In this document: one piece after another, positions 49,110 to 62,068 of the stretch
How the letters are laid out: each line of letters opens with the position of its first letter
How positions within the stretch are numbered: position 1 is the first letter of the stretch
DNA from: Serinus canaria
Taxonomy: Eukaryota > Chordata > Aves > Passeriformes > Fringillidae
DNA: 64,000 bases
Direction: 5' to 3'
Assembly: GCF_022539315.1 (NCBI RefSeq)
Contig: NC_066343.1
Coordinates: forward strand, 39,509,696 to 39,573,695
Position numbers and translations under genes: made by a program
The notes under the pieces: generated by a model
The model's input: the letters and a program-made list of their open reading frames with translations, nothing else
Told to the model about the DNA's origin: nothing
The model's database searches: none

Positions 49110-52100
49110 TCCAAAACTGTTGTCAATGGGGAATTGACCAGTGATGTTTTCCTCAGGAATATTGCCCAGAAGCCTCAGATTGTAGGAATGTCCAGTGGCC
49201 CTGTGGACACTGAGCAGCTCAACTGCCAACATCCCTCTTGGGATCCACAAGTAATACATTCTTCCCTCATTCTTTTAAGGCCTGCCCTGTTGATGGTACA
49301 CAGAGCTTGCTTAACATAAATAGAAGAAGGTTTCACAATGTGAAACAGTAGCAGCCACTTTTGCCTAGGATAAAACAGGAAGAAGTACTGAATATGTATG
49401 TCTTCTTAAAGGAGGAACCTCAAGGTAAGATCATTACACACAAGATTGGAAATGAATTCAGTCTTTCTCTCTGTCTGAACAGATTAAGTATTTCTTGCTC
49501 TAGGTAAGCAAATATCTTTCAGACTGTCTTACAGCTGCTGAATAGATACCATTTAGTCAGAATCTGTGAAAATGATGTAAGAGTTTTTGGACCAGACAGA
49601 GAGAAATAACAGGTGGATTGGAGCTCAACTGGCATATGGAAAATTGTCATCTAGCATTTTCACCAAAGTCTATTTTTGTTTAGTTATAATGCACTGTAAA
49701 ACACAGTTGCTTGGCACAGTGGCTTTGAGCAGCTGTGTGCTTCTCAATTCCATCACTGTCTCCAGTATCTTTGTGGTTAGGACACTTGCATGTGACCTTA
49801 ATTTCCTTCAGGCAAGGCAGTGATTTAAATCTGAATCTTCTGCTTCTGGGGAAATGTTCCAACACATTGAGCAAGAAAGGGAAATAGGTAGAGGGTGAAA
49901 CAGTGACTATTGTGTTTGCAAGGGAAACCTGGACCTTGCTGGGGTTTTGAAGGAGCTTTGGCATCATTTTGCAGAAAAAGGTCAAAGCTAATCCTAACTG
50001 GAAGGAGGCATGTCTGTTTGACCTAACACTGTTTATCTCTCTCTTGAAAAGGACACTTATATCCTCTATTTTCAGCATTGCTCATTGTTAACAGGATTTG
50101 CACATGGGGAATTGCATTTTGAGATGTCCATTTCTTTAAGAACAAAGAAGTTTCACAGGTAGATGTGATTTGGTTTTGACTATTAGAATTGAAAAAAGAA
50201 TATAGACTACCCAAACCAAGGAAGGCTTCCCATAAACAATGAAATTTGTAAGTATTTATTGCTAGCTGCTTATGTTATTTAAAAACACTACAGATTTTGA
50301 GAATTGGCAATATAATAACATGTCTTTAGAACAGTCTTCTAATGTTATTTTTGGGAGGCTGGAGAACTTATTAAAGCAGCATGAGGGTGACAGCTAACAC
50401 GTCCAAACTAGGCCCAGCAGTCATTATCAGTCATTTCAGCATCTCCCTGGCTAGTCAGTTGATCATACAGACAAGGTTTTAAAGACTGCCAATACTTAAT
50501 AATTTCTGCCAATGCACTTTGAGTACTTTGATATTTAAATATCAAGGGCCACTTTTGTCTTTTTCAGGCTGAAGATGCTTCACCTGAAAGGTTTATACTT
50601 CATGATCTGGGGTCATCATCTGAAGTTCGTTAAAGTGTTATATTACCATGAGGGTCTTTTACAACTTTTTTGTTTGAACAGCTAAATGTTTAGGAAAATA
50701 AAAAAATATCTTTGTATCTTTGGCCTTTAAATGTACCTCTTCTTAGACAAAGAACTTTTATTGTCACTTTTGTGTCATTTTATCACAAAGTTAAAGCACA
50801 AAATTGTGTTCTCTCAAAATATTATTTTTTAATTTCCTGGACTAAGTTTTTAAAGACATAGATTATGCCTTTTTAAGGGTGAATCATATTCAGTAGTACT
50901 AAAAATTATGCAGCAGGGAATGAGAGCATGCAGGAATGTTCTGTGATCTGTCCAGACGTGGCATTTAATATGTGCACCTATTCTATGTGTTTCACACAAA
51001 GTGCATGCCGGGACAGAACCAGGTAAACAGTTAGTTTAATGCCATCAAAGCACAGATTACTGCATCAATGCAAAGAAAATGCCATCTAAGTAATAAAGAG
51101 TGCAAAGGAAGACACTGTAAAAGGATGACAAAACCAGTAGGAAGAATCACTACCACAGCCCATCTCCTGGAGAACTCCCAGACTCTGCTCTGCACATCAT
51201 CACCCTCCTCTCTCCTTGTCCTTCATGTGCCTGTGCACACTTTGCTACCCTTCCTGATGGCAGGGGTGATGAAGAGGTCTGGCCAAGTAGGTACAAAAGG
51301 TACAGACCGAGTGCCACACTGGGATTGTGATGCTTTGAGATCTGTAGTGACTTGTAGAGATGGTAAAGTTTGTGTTGAGGGGGAAGAAATTGGAGTAGAT
51401 TTATAGAATTAGTTTTCAGGATGTTGTGGTTAATATGATACCTCTGTGTGATATGAACTGTTTTCAATATCACTGGTTGATTGTATTTTATTTATGCTCT
51501 CTTGATGTCATGAACTTTGCAAGTAGATTGCACAGTTTATACTAAACCGCTTAAATTGTCCTAATGTCAAACAGAAAAAGGTGGATAAGAGAGTAACTGC
51601 AACCACAGGGGATAAATTTTCTTTCTTAGCCAACCCTAATGCTGGGAAATTTAGTTAAAGTATGCAGAAACTATCCCAAATATACATTCTGTCCTTAGTA
51701 GAAGATCAGAATAGTATGGATGACATTGTAGATAATGCCCAAGTCCACAAACAATAATGATGAAAAGTAAATCAGTGAATAATTTTTCCAATTTATGTTC
51801 TACTTCCTAACTTTTAAATGCTTGGTGTTCCAAGTTAAAAATCCTCCCTTAATATGTATGTAAGGTTCCTAAGAACATACAGAGAGGGCTGGGAAGAGGG
51901 CTGCTATTTCAGGCATTGAATCTGACTGGAGCACAGAACTCCAGCTTTTCTGGGCTTCTGCATAGCTACCTTGGGAGACCACATGCGTTCAAATAGCATA
52001 CCAAGGTTCCATAGTTTATCCCAGTGGTCAGCTCAGCTCCTCTGCTCTTTTGCTTCCTGGGACAACAGGTCTTGATGTCATGTGTTGCCAGCCTTTCTTT

Positions 52101-52997
52101 TCTGACTTACCTGTCTCTTCCAATCTGTAACATTTAATTTCTGTCTCTATAACAGTGTCAAAATCCACTTTTTCCCACTCAGTAAAATAGGACAATTTAA
52201 TAGTGATACAACAAATACTGTCTTGTTCATCTGTTGCCTTAGGTCTTTCTAAAGTTCCAAAGAATTATTTAATTTTCGCTTCTGACTCTTCAGCCAAATA
52301 TATGCTTGGGCTAGTTTGTGAGCTTCATGGCACAGTGAAGCAAAACAGATGATAGACTGAAATGAATGCATGGTGTACCTGTATCTTCAGTATCTTGAAT
52401 TTAGGCATGAATTTAAAACTTCTCTTATGAATTTAAGACTACTATGCCACATAAACATAAACAGTGCATTGCATTTGCATATTTATTTAATTTAGAGCTG
52501 GATTTGAAGGGTGGGTCATTCTAAGAATGGGGACATGATTTCAGAAGAAAGCATGCCATTGCCTGCTGGTAATCCTGGTCTCACCACTCTTTGGTCCATT
52601 GAGACCATTCTTTGGTCTTAACAAATAAATAATTTATTATTTTTGTGCAGTTGTGTCAGAACTATTCAACTAACCCATAGCCTGCCAAACAAGCATGGTC
52701 TGTGTAGTATCATGAACCATTGCAATGATGATCTGTTTTGCAGAATATACCTCTGCCATGGCAGTGCTAAATGATACACCGTGCTTCATGCCAGTGCCTG
52801 AGATTTGTGTGACAGAACTTCTCTAACAGAAAAAAGAAAAGGAAAAAAAGCCAACAGGAACTACATGTCCAAAGTCTATGCCCTCTGCTTAGCAGCCCAA
52901 GGTAGTGACTATCACTAAAGATACACAGAAGAGTACAAGAGTGGGTAGGATAGCTGACCAATGTCAACCCATAACTCTGCAGCCACAAAAAAAAAAA

Positions 52998-53028
<31 letters not shown>

Positions 53029-53838
53029 GCAAATAAGCCATTAAAAACAAATAGCAAATAAGGTGAGCACATTGATTTGAGCGGGAACTCCCTATCTGGC
53101 TAGTCAGACACACTCAGACCTGGATGAGGCTCCTCCAGTTCACCTCAAGAGCTTGTCCACTCTGAAAGCCAAATGTCCCAGCTCCTATAAACAGAGCTGC
53201 CTTGTATATACAAGAGAAGTTTCTTTCTTTTGATGGCTGAACAACCCTTCACCAACCCCTTAAGGGATCAATGACACACTTTAGTAATAAAAATTTGATG
53301 GATAAATAAAAGACCATAGAAGAGGATACTTTTGTTAAATTAATTATGTTTTACTAAAACACTAAGAAACTGATGATGAGCCACTTTACTATTATTAGTA
53401 ATTTTGCAATTGTGTGGTGGAAATGTAATAAAATGTGTAAATCATAAATATAAGTCTTTCTGCTATCTCATACTTTTAAGCTAACACTTTTATTTCAAAT
53501 TGGTTAACGGCTCTATTTCCTTAAAGTGTGGGAAACATTTTATAAAACTCTTTATTGTCTAGGGAAAGACTGTGGTATAACGCAATTCACATTTGCACAT
53601 AGACATTAACATGAATAAGTGTAGGGAAATAAATAATAATTTTAAAATATTCCTTAGATTCAAATGGAATTTGAGTCTTGACTCTGACTTCAACAAGGAA
53701 AAGATCTTAACTAATTCTTCACAAAGCACTGAAAAGCTGTCTCCTCTGGTTTATTGGTTTGAATGCAACTTTTGCATTTTCAGTTTAAGATGGTATTTTA
53801 ACAGTCCACATTTTTAAACCACCGCTGGTGAGATACCT
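49110..53838. other. Intergenic spacer upstream of RASEF
   Basis: Non-coding AT-rich sequence with an A/AG tract at 52986-53029. A 132-codon minus-strand ORF (49680-50078) has no recognisable domain and is judged a chance frame. No retroposon tail, RNA gene or exon was recognised. Confidence 0.6.
52986..53029. repeat. A-rich tract
   Basis: Poly(A) runs separated by single G residues in + orientation. It is similar in form to the tract in the FRMD3 3'UTR and likely length-variable. Confidence 0.9.
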
Positions 53839-54059
53839 GTGAGCACATACCCACAAGGTATAACTCCAAGACTAGGCGTGCCAGAGAGAATTTATGTGTT
53901 CAAACTTTGTGTTATCATCTGGGTATTCCATGAACGTGAAGAATATTTTTATTATGTTGGAAAACGGAAGTTAGGTGTAACACCTTACGGTGACTGCATA
54001 GTATCAGGACTCACCTTTGAGTGCTGCAGGGGGGCAAGACATGTTTTTTTATCCTACAC

Positions 54060-55020
54060 TGCTGCCTGTAGTTACCTGCGCTGTTCGCAACATGCTGGGC
54101 CCGAGGGGAGCCCCGCGCCCTACACTCGGTGGGGCAGCGCGGCCGCTGCCGGCCCGGGACCGCCCTTCTGTCCGGGGGTGCCGGCAGCCCGGCCCGGGAC
54201 CTGCCCCGGCCAGGAGCCGCCACCTGCGTTCCGCCTCCCGGCCTGCCCGGCCCCGCGGGGCGCCGGGGCGGAGCGGGACCCGGCCCGCCCCGCTGAGCCG
54301 CAGGTAGGGCAGCCGCCCGTGGCGTCCCATCGCGTTCCGTCCGCGCTCGGAGTCTCCGCGCCCCCGGCGCTGGCCGATGGATCCCGAGGTGGCCGGGGAC
54401 GAGCTGTCCCGCCTGCGCGCCCTCTTCCTGGCGTGCGACGCCAGCGGCTCGGGCCGCATCGAGCGGGAGGACTTCGCTGCTCTCTGCGCCGAGCTGCGGG
54501 TGCAGCCGGCCGAGGCCGAGGCCATCTTCCAGCGCCTCGACAGCGACCGCGACGGGGCCATCACCTTCCCGGAGTTCGCCCGTGGCTTCCGCGGCGCCAC
54601 GCGGCCTCAGCCGGCTGGCAGCGAGCCGGGGGACGAGGACATGGAGGAGGAAGAGGCGTCAGCGGTTTGGGTCGCCTCGGGACTGGAACAACCCTGGAAG
54701 GACTTCGAGGTGCGGCTCGGGGACGAGGCGAGGTACATCCCCAGGTAAGGTCCGGACCCGCCCGCTCCGTCCCACCCCGACCCCGGTGGTGGGAGCGGGT
54801 CCTCGGCCCCGGGGTGGGCGGGCTGAGCTGTGGGCACCCCGGCCCCGCCGCTGCCGAGCTCGCCCCGCCGTCCTGCGGGGCGGGAAGGGCTCTCCTGGCG
54901 GAGCCGCCGCCGGCGCTGATGCAATCCCAGCTGGGAAGCGGCCGAGTAGCCTGACCCCTCTCCCCCGTGGCTGCAGGTGCACGGGGCTCTCCGCACACCT
55001 GCTTCCCGGCTGGGGTGGTT
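54060..55020 (+). promoter_or_regulatory. RASEF: RASEF CpG-island promoter and 5'UTR
   Basis: GC content and CpG density rise abruptly at about 54060 and fall after about 55020, a typical vertebrate CpG island. It spans the presumed transcription start, the 5'UTR, the first coding exon and the beginning of intron 1. GC boxes such as GGGGCGGAG (about 54264) and CCGCCCC-type motifs lie within 120 bases of the start codon, and no TATA box is close, which fits a dispersed-initiation promoter. The exact start site cannot be read from the sequence. Long open frames across the island on both strands result from the scarcity of stop codons in GC-rich DNA. Confidence 0.85.
54377..54744 (+). CDS. RASEF: RASEF first coding exon, EF-hand pair (partial gene)
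   Basis: N-terminal exon of RASEF (RAB45), an atypical large Rab GTPase with EF-hands, a coiled coil and a C-terminal Rab domain. The start ATG at 54377 gives [17 protein letters not shown], close to the vertebrate N-terminus, and an in-frame TAG lies 72 bases upstream at 54305. EF-hand 1 has loop [12 protein letters not shown] (residues 21-32), with Asp instead of Glu at position 12. EF-hand 2 has the canonical loop [12 protein letters not shown] (55-66). An acidic linker follows (residues ~85-95, EDMEEEEAS) and then a conserved-looking [16 protein letters not shown]. The exon ends at AG|GTAAGG, with the donor GT at 54745-54746 in phase 2. Coiled coil and GTPase exons lie beyond the window. 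The linker looks shorter than in human RASEF. Confidence 0.95.
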
Positions 55021-58000
55021 TCCAGCGCCGTTCTTCCAGCGTGCAGCCTCTTCTGGCTTCCTCTGCTCTTTATGCCAGCGACCCACGTGGGAAAGTCTGG
55101 CTGCTAGAACACACGAGATGTAAAGTTCTGCCGGCTCTGCAAGAACTTTCTGCTCGTGTTGTTTCCCGGCCAGCCCCCAGCATTTTTCTTCCAGCTCAGT
55201 CAGTCAGCTCAGTAAAGGCTGACCAGAACATTCCTGCCTCCCCGTTAACGGTGTTGGTAAATATGGCCCTCTATGTGATGAACTCACTGAAGTTTGTGGG
55301 AGTCTTTGTCCCCGGTCTCAGTGAAATGAAGGCAATTGATGGTAGCTTTGGTGGAGGGTAAACCCGTTTACCACAGGTCTGTCAGTACGGGGCTGGTTCC
55401 ACTGTACAGAGATGCATTTTGGTGGCTCTCAGAAATCTGCCTGAAAGCTGAGGTGCTCAAAATTAATTTGAAAATGTTGGCTATAGAAAGTACAGTGATT
55501 CTGCTTCATTTTAAAATAGTAATTTATGATGGAAAACAGGTAATCTGAGTTTCAGGACTTGGCAGCTAGTCAAGAGAGTTAAACTCATGCACATGAATAT
55601 ATCTCTGTGAGGCAAAAAGTTTCTTCAGAAAATTTTTCAGTTACTTAACTTACTAGTCATGTGTAAATCCGGAGTAAATTTTCTTTTCTCTCTGGACTAA
55701 TACTCTTTAGTCTTATTGGGCTGCCCCATTTCAGACAGATCAGTATTTTTGTACAGGTTTTAATTTGTTCATGGTGCTTTCCTTGTTAGACACTTGCTTT
55801 CTAAGCAACTAAAGCTTATTTGAAAGCTTGCTGATACAGTTAATAACCTGAAGTCAGAAACTCAGTAGGAGCTGAAATAAAATCTGAGTCATGAACAGTG
55901 GTAACTTGTGAAAGCATCTGTCTCCTCTTGGTAATAGTTCCGTTTCAGTATCTTGGTTACTGTTTGCAGCAGCAGTTTCAGTATAGTCTTACTGATAGTC
56001 TAAGTGGATAATAGGAAAGGGAGCAGCTTTAATTGGCTCCACTATGCAGACACATCTGGTAGTTTTGCTAAATTCATCATGACATAATGTAATTTCTGTT
56101 ATGGTTCTTTTACATAAAAACTGAAAACAACTAAGTTTTGATGGTTAAATACTATCAGGTAGGCACTAATGGATGTAAATGTTTCTTATTCAGGTTCAGA
56201 TTTGAGCATCCTTCACAGTTGGCTGTATTTATTAAATGCATGTCAGCATCAACTGAAATACAGTGTGCTCTGGTTTTTTTCCTCTCTCATCCCAAAGTGT
56301 TAGAACCAGGTCTGTTCTACAGCTCAACTTTTTTTCCATTTGTAGCCTATGCATTTTTTTTTTAGTTGAAACATATGTTAAGATTTTTTTCCTGTGGGAG
56401 TAGTCCTACTAAAATCATTAGGACCACTTACATGAGTAATGAATAAATTGAAATTCTTTGAGGAGTCTTAAGCAGAAGAATCAAGTGAAGTACGAGCTGG
56501 ACTTCAAAAAAGAGATTTATCCTTTTGTTTAAATGATTTAATTTGTTTTAGTTGTTTGTTACTTCAAGTTTTTATTCTGGAAAAGGCAGTATGTTGAAAA
56601 CTAGAATGGGCTTGGAACATACCTGAATCTTCAGTGCTGTGAAAGAGTTGGCATCCTTAGGCTGGGATTTATTGCTCTTCATAGATTTGTTGTGACATTG
56701 ACATCTGTGAAAAAAGTAATGCCAAAGGAGAAACTCCTCAAAGCCAGATGAGAGCAGCTGGGAGTCCGTGTTTTTTAATCTCAGTTGTGTAGTTTTTATC
56801 TTGGTCATTTTGGGGTTCAGTTCCTCAAAATGCTTTGCCCTGTGGCCACAGACTATGACGCGAGACTGTGGCCCGCAAGACACTGGTGCATGTGCTTTGA
56901 TGCTCTTGGGGTTTGTACAGAGAGAAACCAGGCATAGCAATGGAAGTAGTGAGATAAGGGTTGAAGTCAGGAGAAAATGCCGCAGTAAACATCTGTGGTC
57001 TCTGTCACTCCTCAGCCAATATCCGTGGAAATCAAAGGGAAAATTTCCACGATACATATGGTTCTGTCTGTTTCAGTAACTGAAAGTTCAGTTTATGCAA
57101 CTGAACTTTTAGAAAGCATAAATACCCTCCCTAATGAGGTGTGAAACCCAGTAACCTGTCTATACCTTGCCCCAGTCCTCAGTGTAGTAGCAGGCATTTA
57201 ATGCTAAATTGTTTACTGCCAGATACTAAAATAAGCATATATTAAAATAAGCATATTTTGAATTAATTTTTTGTAAAAGATAATTTCATTATGGGATGGA
57301 TCATACCTCTGCTGTTTGGTGTATCAATTGCACAGTCCTTTAAGATTATACTTAAATAATCAAGTCTCTGCTGAAGCTGTGGTTTTATTGTTAGCAGTTA
57401 AACAGGCAGAGTCACATTAAAGAGTCTCTTTACTCCTTGCTCCTTTCCTCCTCACTTGAACAGATTTTTTTGACTAAATTAAGTTAGATTTCTTGGTTAG
57501 GTGGTTACTGTGAGTCAAAATATTGTTTGCCTTAGCCTTTACTTGTGCTTGGTGGGCAATTTGTCTCTAGGAAAAAAATGGTGGAAGGTCTTTGCAGGCT
57601 GATAACCTAATATGCGAAGTCAGACTTTAGTGGAATTTTACAGAGGGTTGTTTGTTGTTTTTTCTTCTTCTTGCTGCTGATTTGATTTGTTTATTTTTGA
57701 TTTTTAATTTCATTTAAAATGCAGCTACCCTTCTGCATTGTTAGATTTAATGAGGAATAGAATTAATTTATAGAATCATGCAGAATCATGCAATTAAACA
57801 TAGAATCATGCAGTGCGTTTAGTTTATATGTATTTATAGTGAACTGCCAGCTGGAGATCTGTTTTATTGAGAAGTCAGCCATGTTCATTAGTTTATTCTT
57901 CTAGGAGGTATTTACAATGGTACAGGAGTAGACAAAAAAGAAACTTACTTTTTGGTGCTCCAGAGAATGAGTGCTTCAGTGCTGTGTCACACTGGAAGTG

Positions 58001-61000
58001 TTTAGCCCTTGATGGTGTTACTGGACTGTTGCATTCTTTCTTGTTTCCGATCCCAGTTTGAATTTCAGTGGCAAGACTAAAAGGTTCTCTCCATGCCCCT
58101 CATAGACAGATGTTTTCCTTTAAGTGTGTGGGAATGTTTCCCTAATGGCAATCCTTTTCTATTCCTCAGCTTGAGCAAGGAATAATGTAACATCCTCTGA
58201 CACTACAAGAAAAATCTAGTACTTATGAATGCTGTGGCATTTCTCTCTCTATAAATTACAGGAAAAAAGCTTCCTGGAAAACAGATTTTTAAATTTCAAT
58301 GTCAAAGACTTCAGTCAGGAGGAACAAAGGCTTGGAACTGTCAAAAAGACTAAGCCCTACCAGGCAACTTTTGAGCAATATTTGGCAAATTGGATAATCT
58401 TATTGGAAAATGAACTAAATTAATTAGAGCTTGAATGGGTGGATTAATCTGAAGCAGAAAGTTTGTATCCCTGTTTCGAGTTAAATCTGCTGCCACTGAG
58501 AGGCCTCATACTCCATTGCTTTGCTTTTTAGTCTTTGTTTTATTTGTGTGCCTTGTACTTTCAGCCAAGCTGATTATTCATCAGACTCAGATTTCAGTGC
58601 TGCCTGATTGTGAGATTTTATGCTTCATACAATTCCAAAGTCTCTTAATGTGATTATGATAACAGTGTGCCCCCAGTCTGTTCATCTGGAGCTGTACAGA
58701 AAATGTGGATCTGGGGGATGTGATAAAATGAGAAAAGCATGCTGTTCTTAATGTGAGCTACTTAAACTGTGAAAACAGGCAATGCTCATGGGATGTACCG
58801 CTGTACTACAGCAAAGAAGGAAGCTCTGGTGCATAAAAAACCCATCCAAAACCTGTCTCGCTCTTGCTGTCATAAATTAGGATGGATTTTTGCCAAAGTC
58901 AATAAAGAGCACAGTATTAACTTTTGTCAGCAATTTGTGTTTACTTCCATGAGATGATGAATCATGATGTCACAACTGGAGAGGTTTCCTTGGAAGTTGA
59001 AGCCTCTTCCTTGGAGAGGGGATAAAGGAAAATCCTGGGGAAAACCAAATGCTGTGTCCTTTTTTTTTCACCACCATGCTGGAGAGGGGATCTCTTCTAT
59101 GGGAATGTTGGCTTGTCTTTTAATACCTATCATGAAAGGGGTTTGAGAGTTGTACTCTGCTGGAAATGTGGTGAATGCCTTTCTGTGAGCTAGAAGACTT
59201 TTTGAGCTACCTTAAGTTTTACTGTTCTTCTGATTTTTGCTTTAATCAAAACAGCATCTGTGCCAACCAACTTAAGCACTGTAGCATTCATTTTCCTGGA
59301 TTATTTTCCTGGTATCATCATGTGATCATTTGCCATACTATCTTTGAGGTGTTCTCCTTTTCCACAGACTTCAGCTTTCCCTGCCTGTCCCACAGACTTT
59401 TCCACTGCTGCTCCACTGGCTCTAAATCACACCTCTAGGAGAACAGCATTCATGCTTTGGAAACATTAAAAATCTTTCCTCTGGGAATCAGACCTTGGCT
59501 GTGCTGTCTCATCTGGGATTTAGTGATTTGATCGTGTTCTTTTAATGCAGCCTGTTTCTGAAGGGGCAGATACAGAAAAAGAAAAGGTAGTATTAAAAAG
59601 CCCATAGTGCTTCAAGTTCATAAATATTTTAAATTTTACACCATGTTAAAGTTCTGTGTAATCGATTTTTCCTTCAGGCACTTAATCTAGAGAAAATGTT
59701 AGGCACTCACTCAGCTGTGACAAAGTTAGGATCCTTTCCAATCTGTGTCAGATTTGGTTGTTCTTTTCTGCTATGTGTTCTTTTCTGCTACAGTGTGATA
59801 TCCAATGTGCCTGCTTTTCAGAAAAAAGTACTTGTTGATCTCTTGGGGGCACACATAAGCTGTTGCCCTCCGGCATAAGGACAGTTATCAGATGCATAAT
59901 GCTTGAGCTTTGTTTTGTTCTGACCACCCAGCTCAGACCTTTCCAGCTCAGGCCAACTTATGCTTCATCTCTTCATGTCCATACCAGAACAGAACTTCTA
60001 CAAGTGATCAGAGCAATTTTACCAGCTGACCTACAGTAGAAAGGGATCATAAAAATAGTGTTCTAAAACCAAGTACTGCCCTTGGGGTCAGACTGAGTGG
60101 CCTGTCTAATAGAGCATATTCTTTCTCGTGACTACACAGGTAGCACATATAAGATACTGAGCAACTCTGGAGTTGTTATTAGTTGAAAAATTCCATCATC
60201 TTTTTCTGAACTGCGTTCAGAGTGTGGATTGTGAGGAAAATGCTCACTGTACAATCAGCAGAAATACCAGAAATAATACTATGAATTGATAAGGATTAAT
60301 ATAGCTGTGTGGATTAGAGGTAATTATAGCACAATATAGTCTAAATATCTGATATCCCCAAAATCAGTGTTGTGGGTTTGTTTGCTGTGCGTCGTCCTTC
60401 TGCCTCCCTTCTGTTCCTCTTCTATTCAACCATGGAATTTTAAATCTTTCATATTAGAAATTGCATTATAATCAGAGCAGTTTTATTTTCTTTATGCAGT
60501 TCTTGCAGGAACTCTCTGAAACCATGTGAATACTGTAACTTTGCTTAAGTTAACTCATGTGAAGCTGTGCAAATATTGACTAATTACTCTTACTACGTAC
60601 TAATTTTACAGATGATTTATGCTATAAAACCTTTGAGATGAGGTAAGGTAAAGCCAAAGTAGTCCTTGGCCACAATGCTATACTTTCTCTGGATTACTAG
60701 TGTTTGGTGTCTGCACTTTGCAGAAGCAACAGAAATAAATGCATGCATGATGAGTAGTATATCTGTAGTGCCAGATGAGTAAAGTGACAAACTTTCATGC
60801 TGTATATTAGAAAATGCTCTTTCTATGCACAAGTATTTGTGAATACCTTTAAGTTCCATACTAACACAGCTGTCTTAGTGTGGAACTTACAGGTGTGCAG
60901 CTAAACACACTGAAAAATGAATTAGGATTTCAAGGAAAACCAGTTTTAAAGAGCAAGTCCAAGCATTTGAGGTTAATTTTGCTGAAACATTTTGTCTAGC

Positions 61001-61917
61001 AAAAGGATATAGATTATTTAGAGTTCTAGTCAGCTTGGTGAAATACATTTGAAAAACCTTCTTTGATAATTAATTTTGAATAACTAATGAATTTGCAGAA
61101 AGAAATAGCATGTATTCAAGAAGAAGTGACAACAAACAAATTGGACAATATTCATTGCAGCTAATTTTCCCTGCTGCAGCAGTGTCACTGATATTTCACA
61201 AAGCATGTGAAAAGAGAGGAATGATTAAAAATATAAAAATGGCAATTTGCAACAAATAATCTTCAAATTCTTATTGCATGTTGAGACCATATAATTGCTG
61301 CTACCTTCATCATGGATTCATGGGTACTTGAAGTGATTAAATCACTGACAATCTTTTCAATTCATGAAAGTGTATTATCTCTTCCTGATATCATAGGTGA
61401 TTATGTAATCCTGCTAATTTGGTTGCATGACTTTGATTTCTCATCTTGTTGTGTTTTCTTGTTGTGTTTGGTGGTTTTTGTGATTTTTTTTTTTGGGTTG
61501 ATGTAGTGGTTGTGAGTCTACTTTTTAATTGAGAATCCTGTATTGTTGCTGTAGAAGCACTCACATAAGTATCGTTGAGAGTTTGTGATCAGCTGTGATC
61601 TTTCCAGACCTTTCCAGACTCCTGCGTGGTTGTGGTTGTATCGATATTCGATGTGGATACTTCTTAAGCCTAAGTACTGCCTCCTAAAACTGTGTTATTG
61701 AAATATTTTGAGTCCAGCTGTGTGGTAGCTGGTCATTGGGCTAAAAAGGGATATGAAATATAAAATTTTCTTTAATCACAGAGGGAGAATAAAACCTCAC
61801 AGTAACTACTTTGGGTTTCTGATTACTGCATCTTAAAGCAGACTAAGCTCTGTGGCAGAGGGTCAGCATCACAGACCTACTGATTTCTAGCTTAAATTCA
61901 GGCATGTGTATTTCTAG
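54745..61917 (+). other. RASEF: RASEF intron 1 (5' part)
   Basis: It begins with the consensus donor GTAAGG. I searched both frames of the sense strand for the next RASEF exon (the coiled-coil start) and did not see it, so the intron continues past the window. The first ~275 bases belong to the CpG island; the rest is AT-rich. Minor items are a small hairpin at 57083-57109, an AATCATGCAG-type cluster at 57768-57814, and a two-copy TTCTTTTCTGCTA repeat near 59760-59792. A 161-codon antisense frame at 56572-57057 is discussed in the findings. Confidence 0.75.
57768..57814. repeat. Short AGAATCATGC repeats
   Basis: AGAATCATGCA occurs three times within about 45 bases. It resembles a decayed antisense CR1 terminal octamer array, but no CR1 body follows, so this is only noted as a short repeat. 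Confidence 0.6.
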
Positions 61918-62049
61918 AAAACAGAATATTCTGAGTTGGAAGAGACCAACAAGGATCATGAAGGCAAAATCTTGAGTGAATGGCTCATACAGGTATTGGA
62001 CCCACAACCTGGTGTTATTATCACCATGCTCTAACTAACTGATCTCAGG
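61918..62049 (-). mobile_element. tRNA-Ile-derived SINE (TguSINE1-like), antisense
   Basis: Read on the minus strand, the right part (about 61985-62049) follows tRNA-Ile: a TCAGTTAGTTAGAGCATGGT-like D-arm region, GATAATAACACCA around the anticodon, and a B box GGTCCAATACC (61992-62002 reversed). The left part (61921-61977) is a CR1-like 3' tail: reversed CTGAGTTGGAAGAGACC and CAAGGATCATGAAGGC. A tRNA-Ile head joined to a CR1 tail is the architecture of TguSINE1, moved by CR1 machinery and described from zebra finch. Copy degeneration makes it inactive. It lies antisense in RASEF intron 1. Confidence 0.8.
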
Positions 62050-62068
62050 TTTGTATATACTTTGAAAA

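Noticed and set aside
49680..50078. 132-codon minus-strand ORF upstream of RASEF
   Set aside because: No family resemblance or splice context; likely chance.
50528..50545. 18 bp AT palindrome TTGATATTTAAATATCAA
   Set aside because: Short and AT-only in the centre; such palindromes are common by chance in this composition.
53839..54954. 371-codon + strand open frame across the RASEF CpG island
   Set aside because: It is out of frame with the recognised RASEF exon, runs through the promoter and splice donor, and its Pro/Arg/Gly-rich product is what GC-rich, stop-poor DNA gives by chance.
54049..55086. Several long minus-strand and alternative-frame ORFs in the CpG island
   Set aside because: They mirror RASEF exon 1 and promoter sequence in other frames; none resembles a known protein.
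61985..62049. Functional tRNA-Ile gene
   Set aside because: The tRNA-like part has mismatched stems, lacks an intact acceptor stem and is fused to a CR1-like tail, so it is a SINE.
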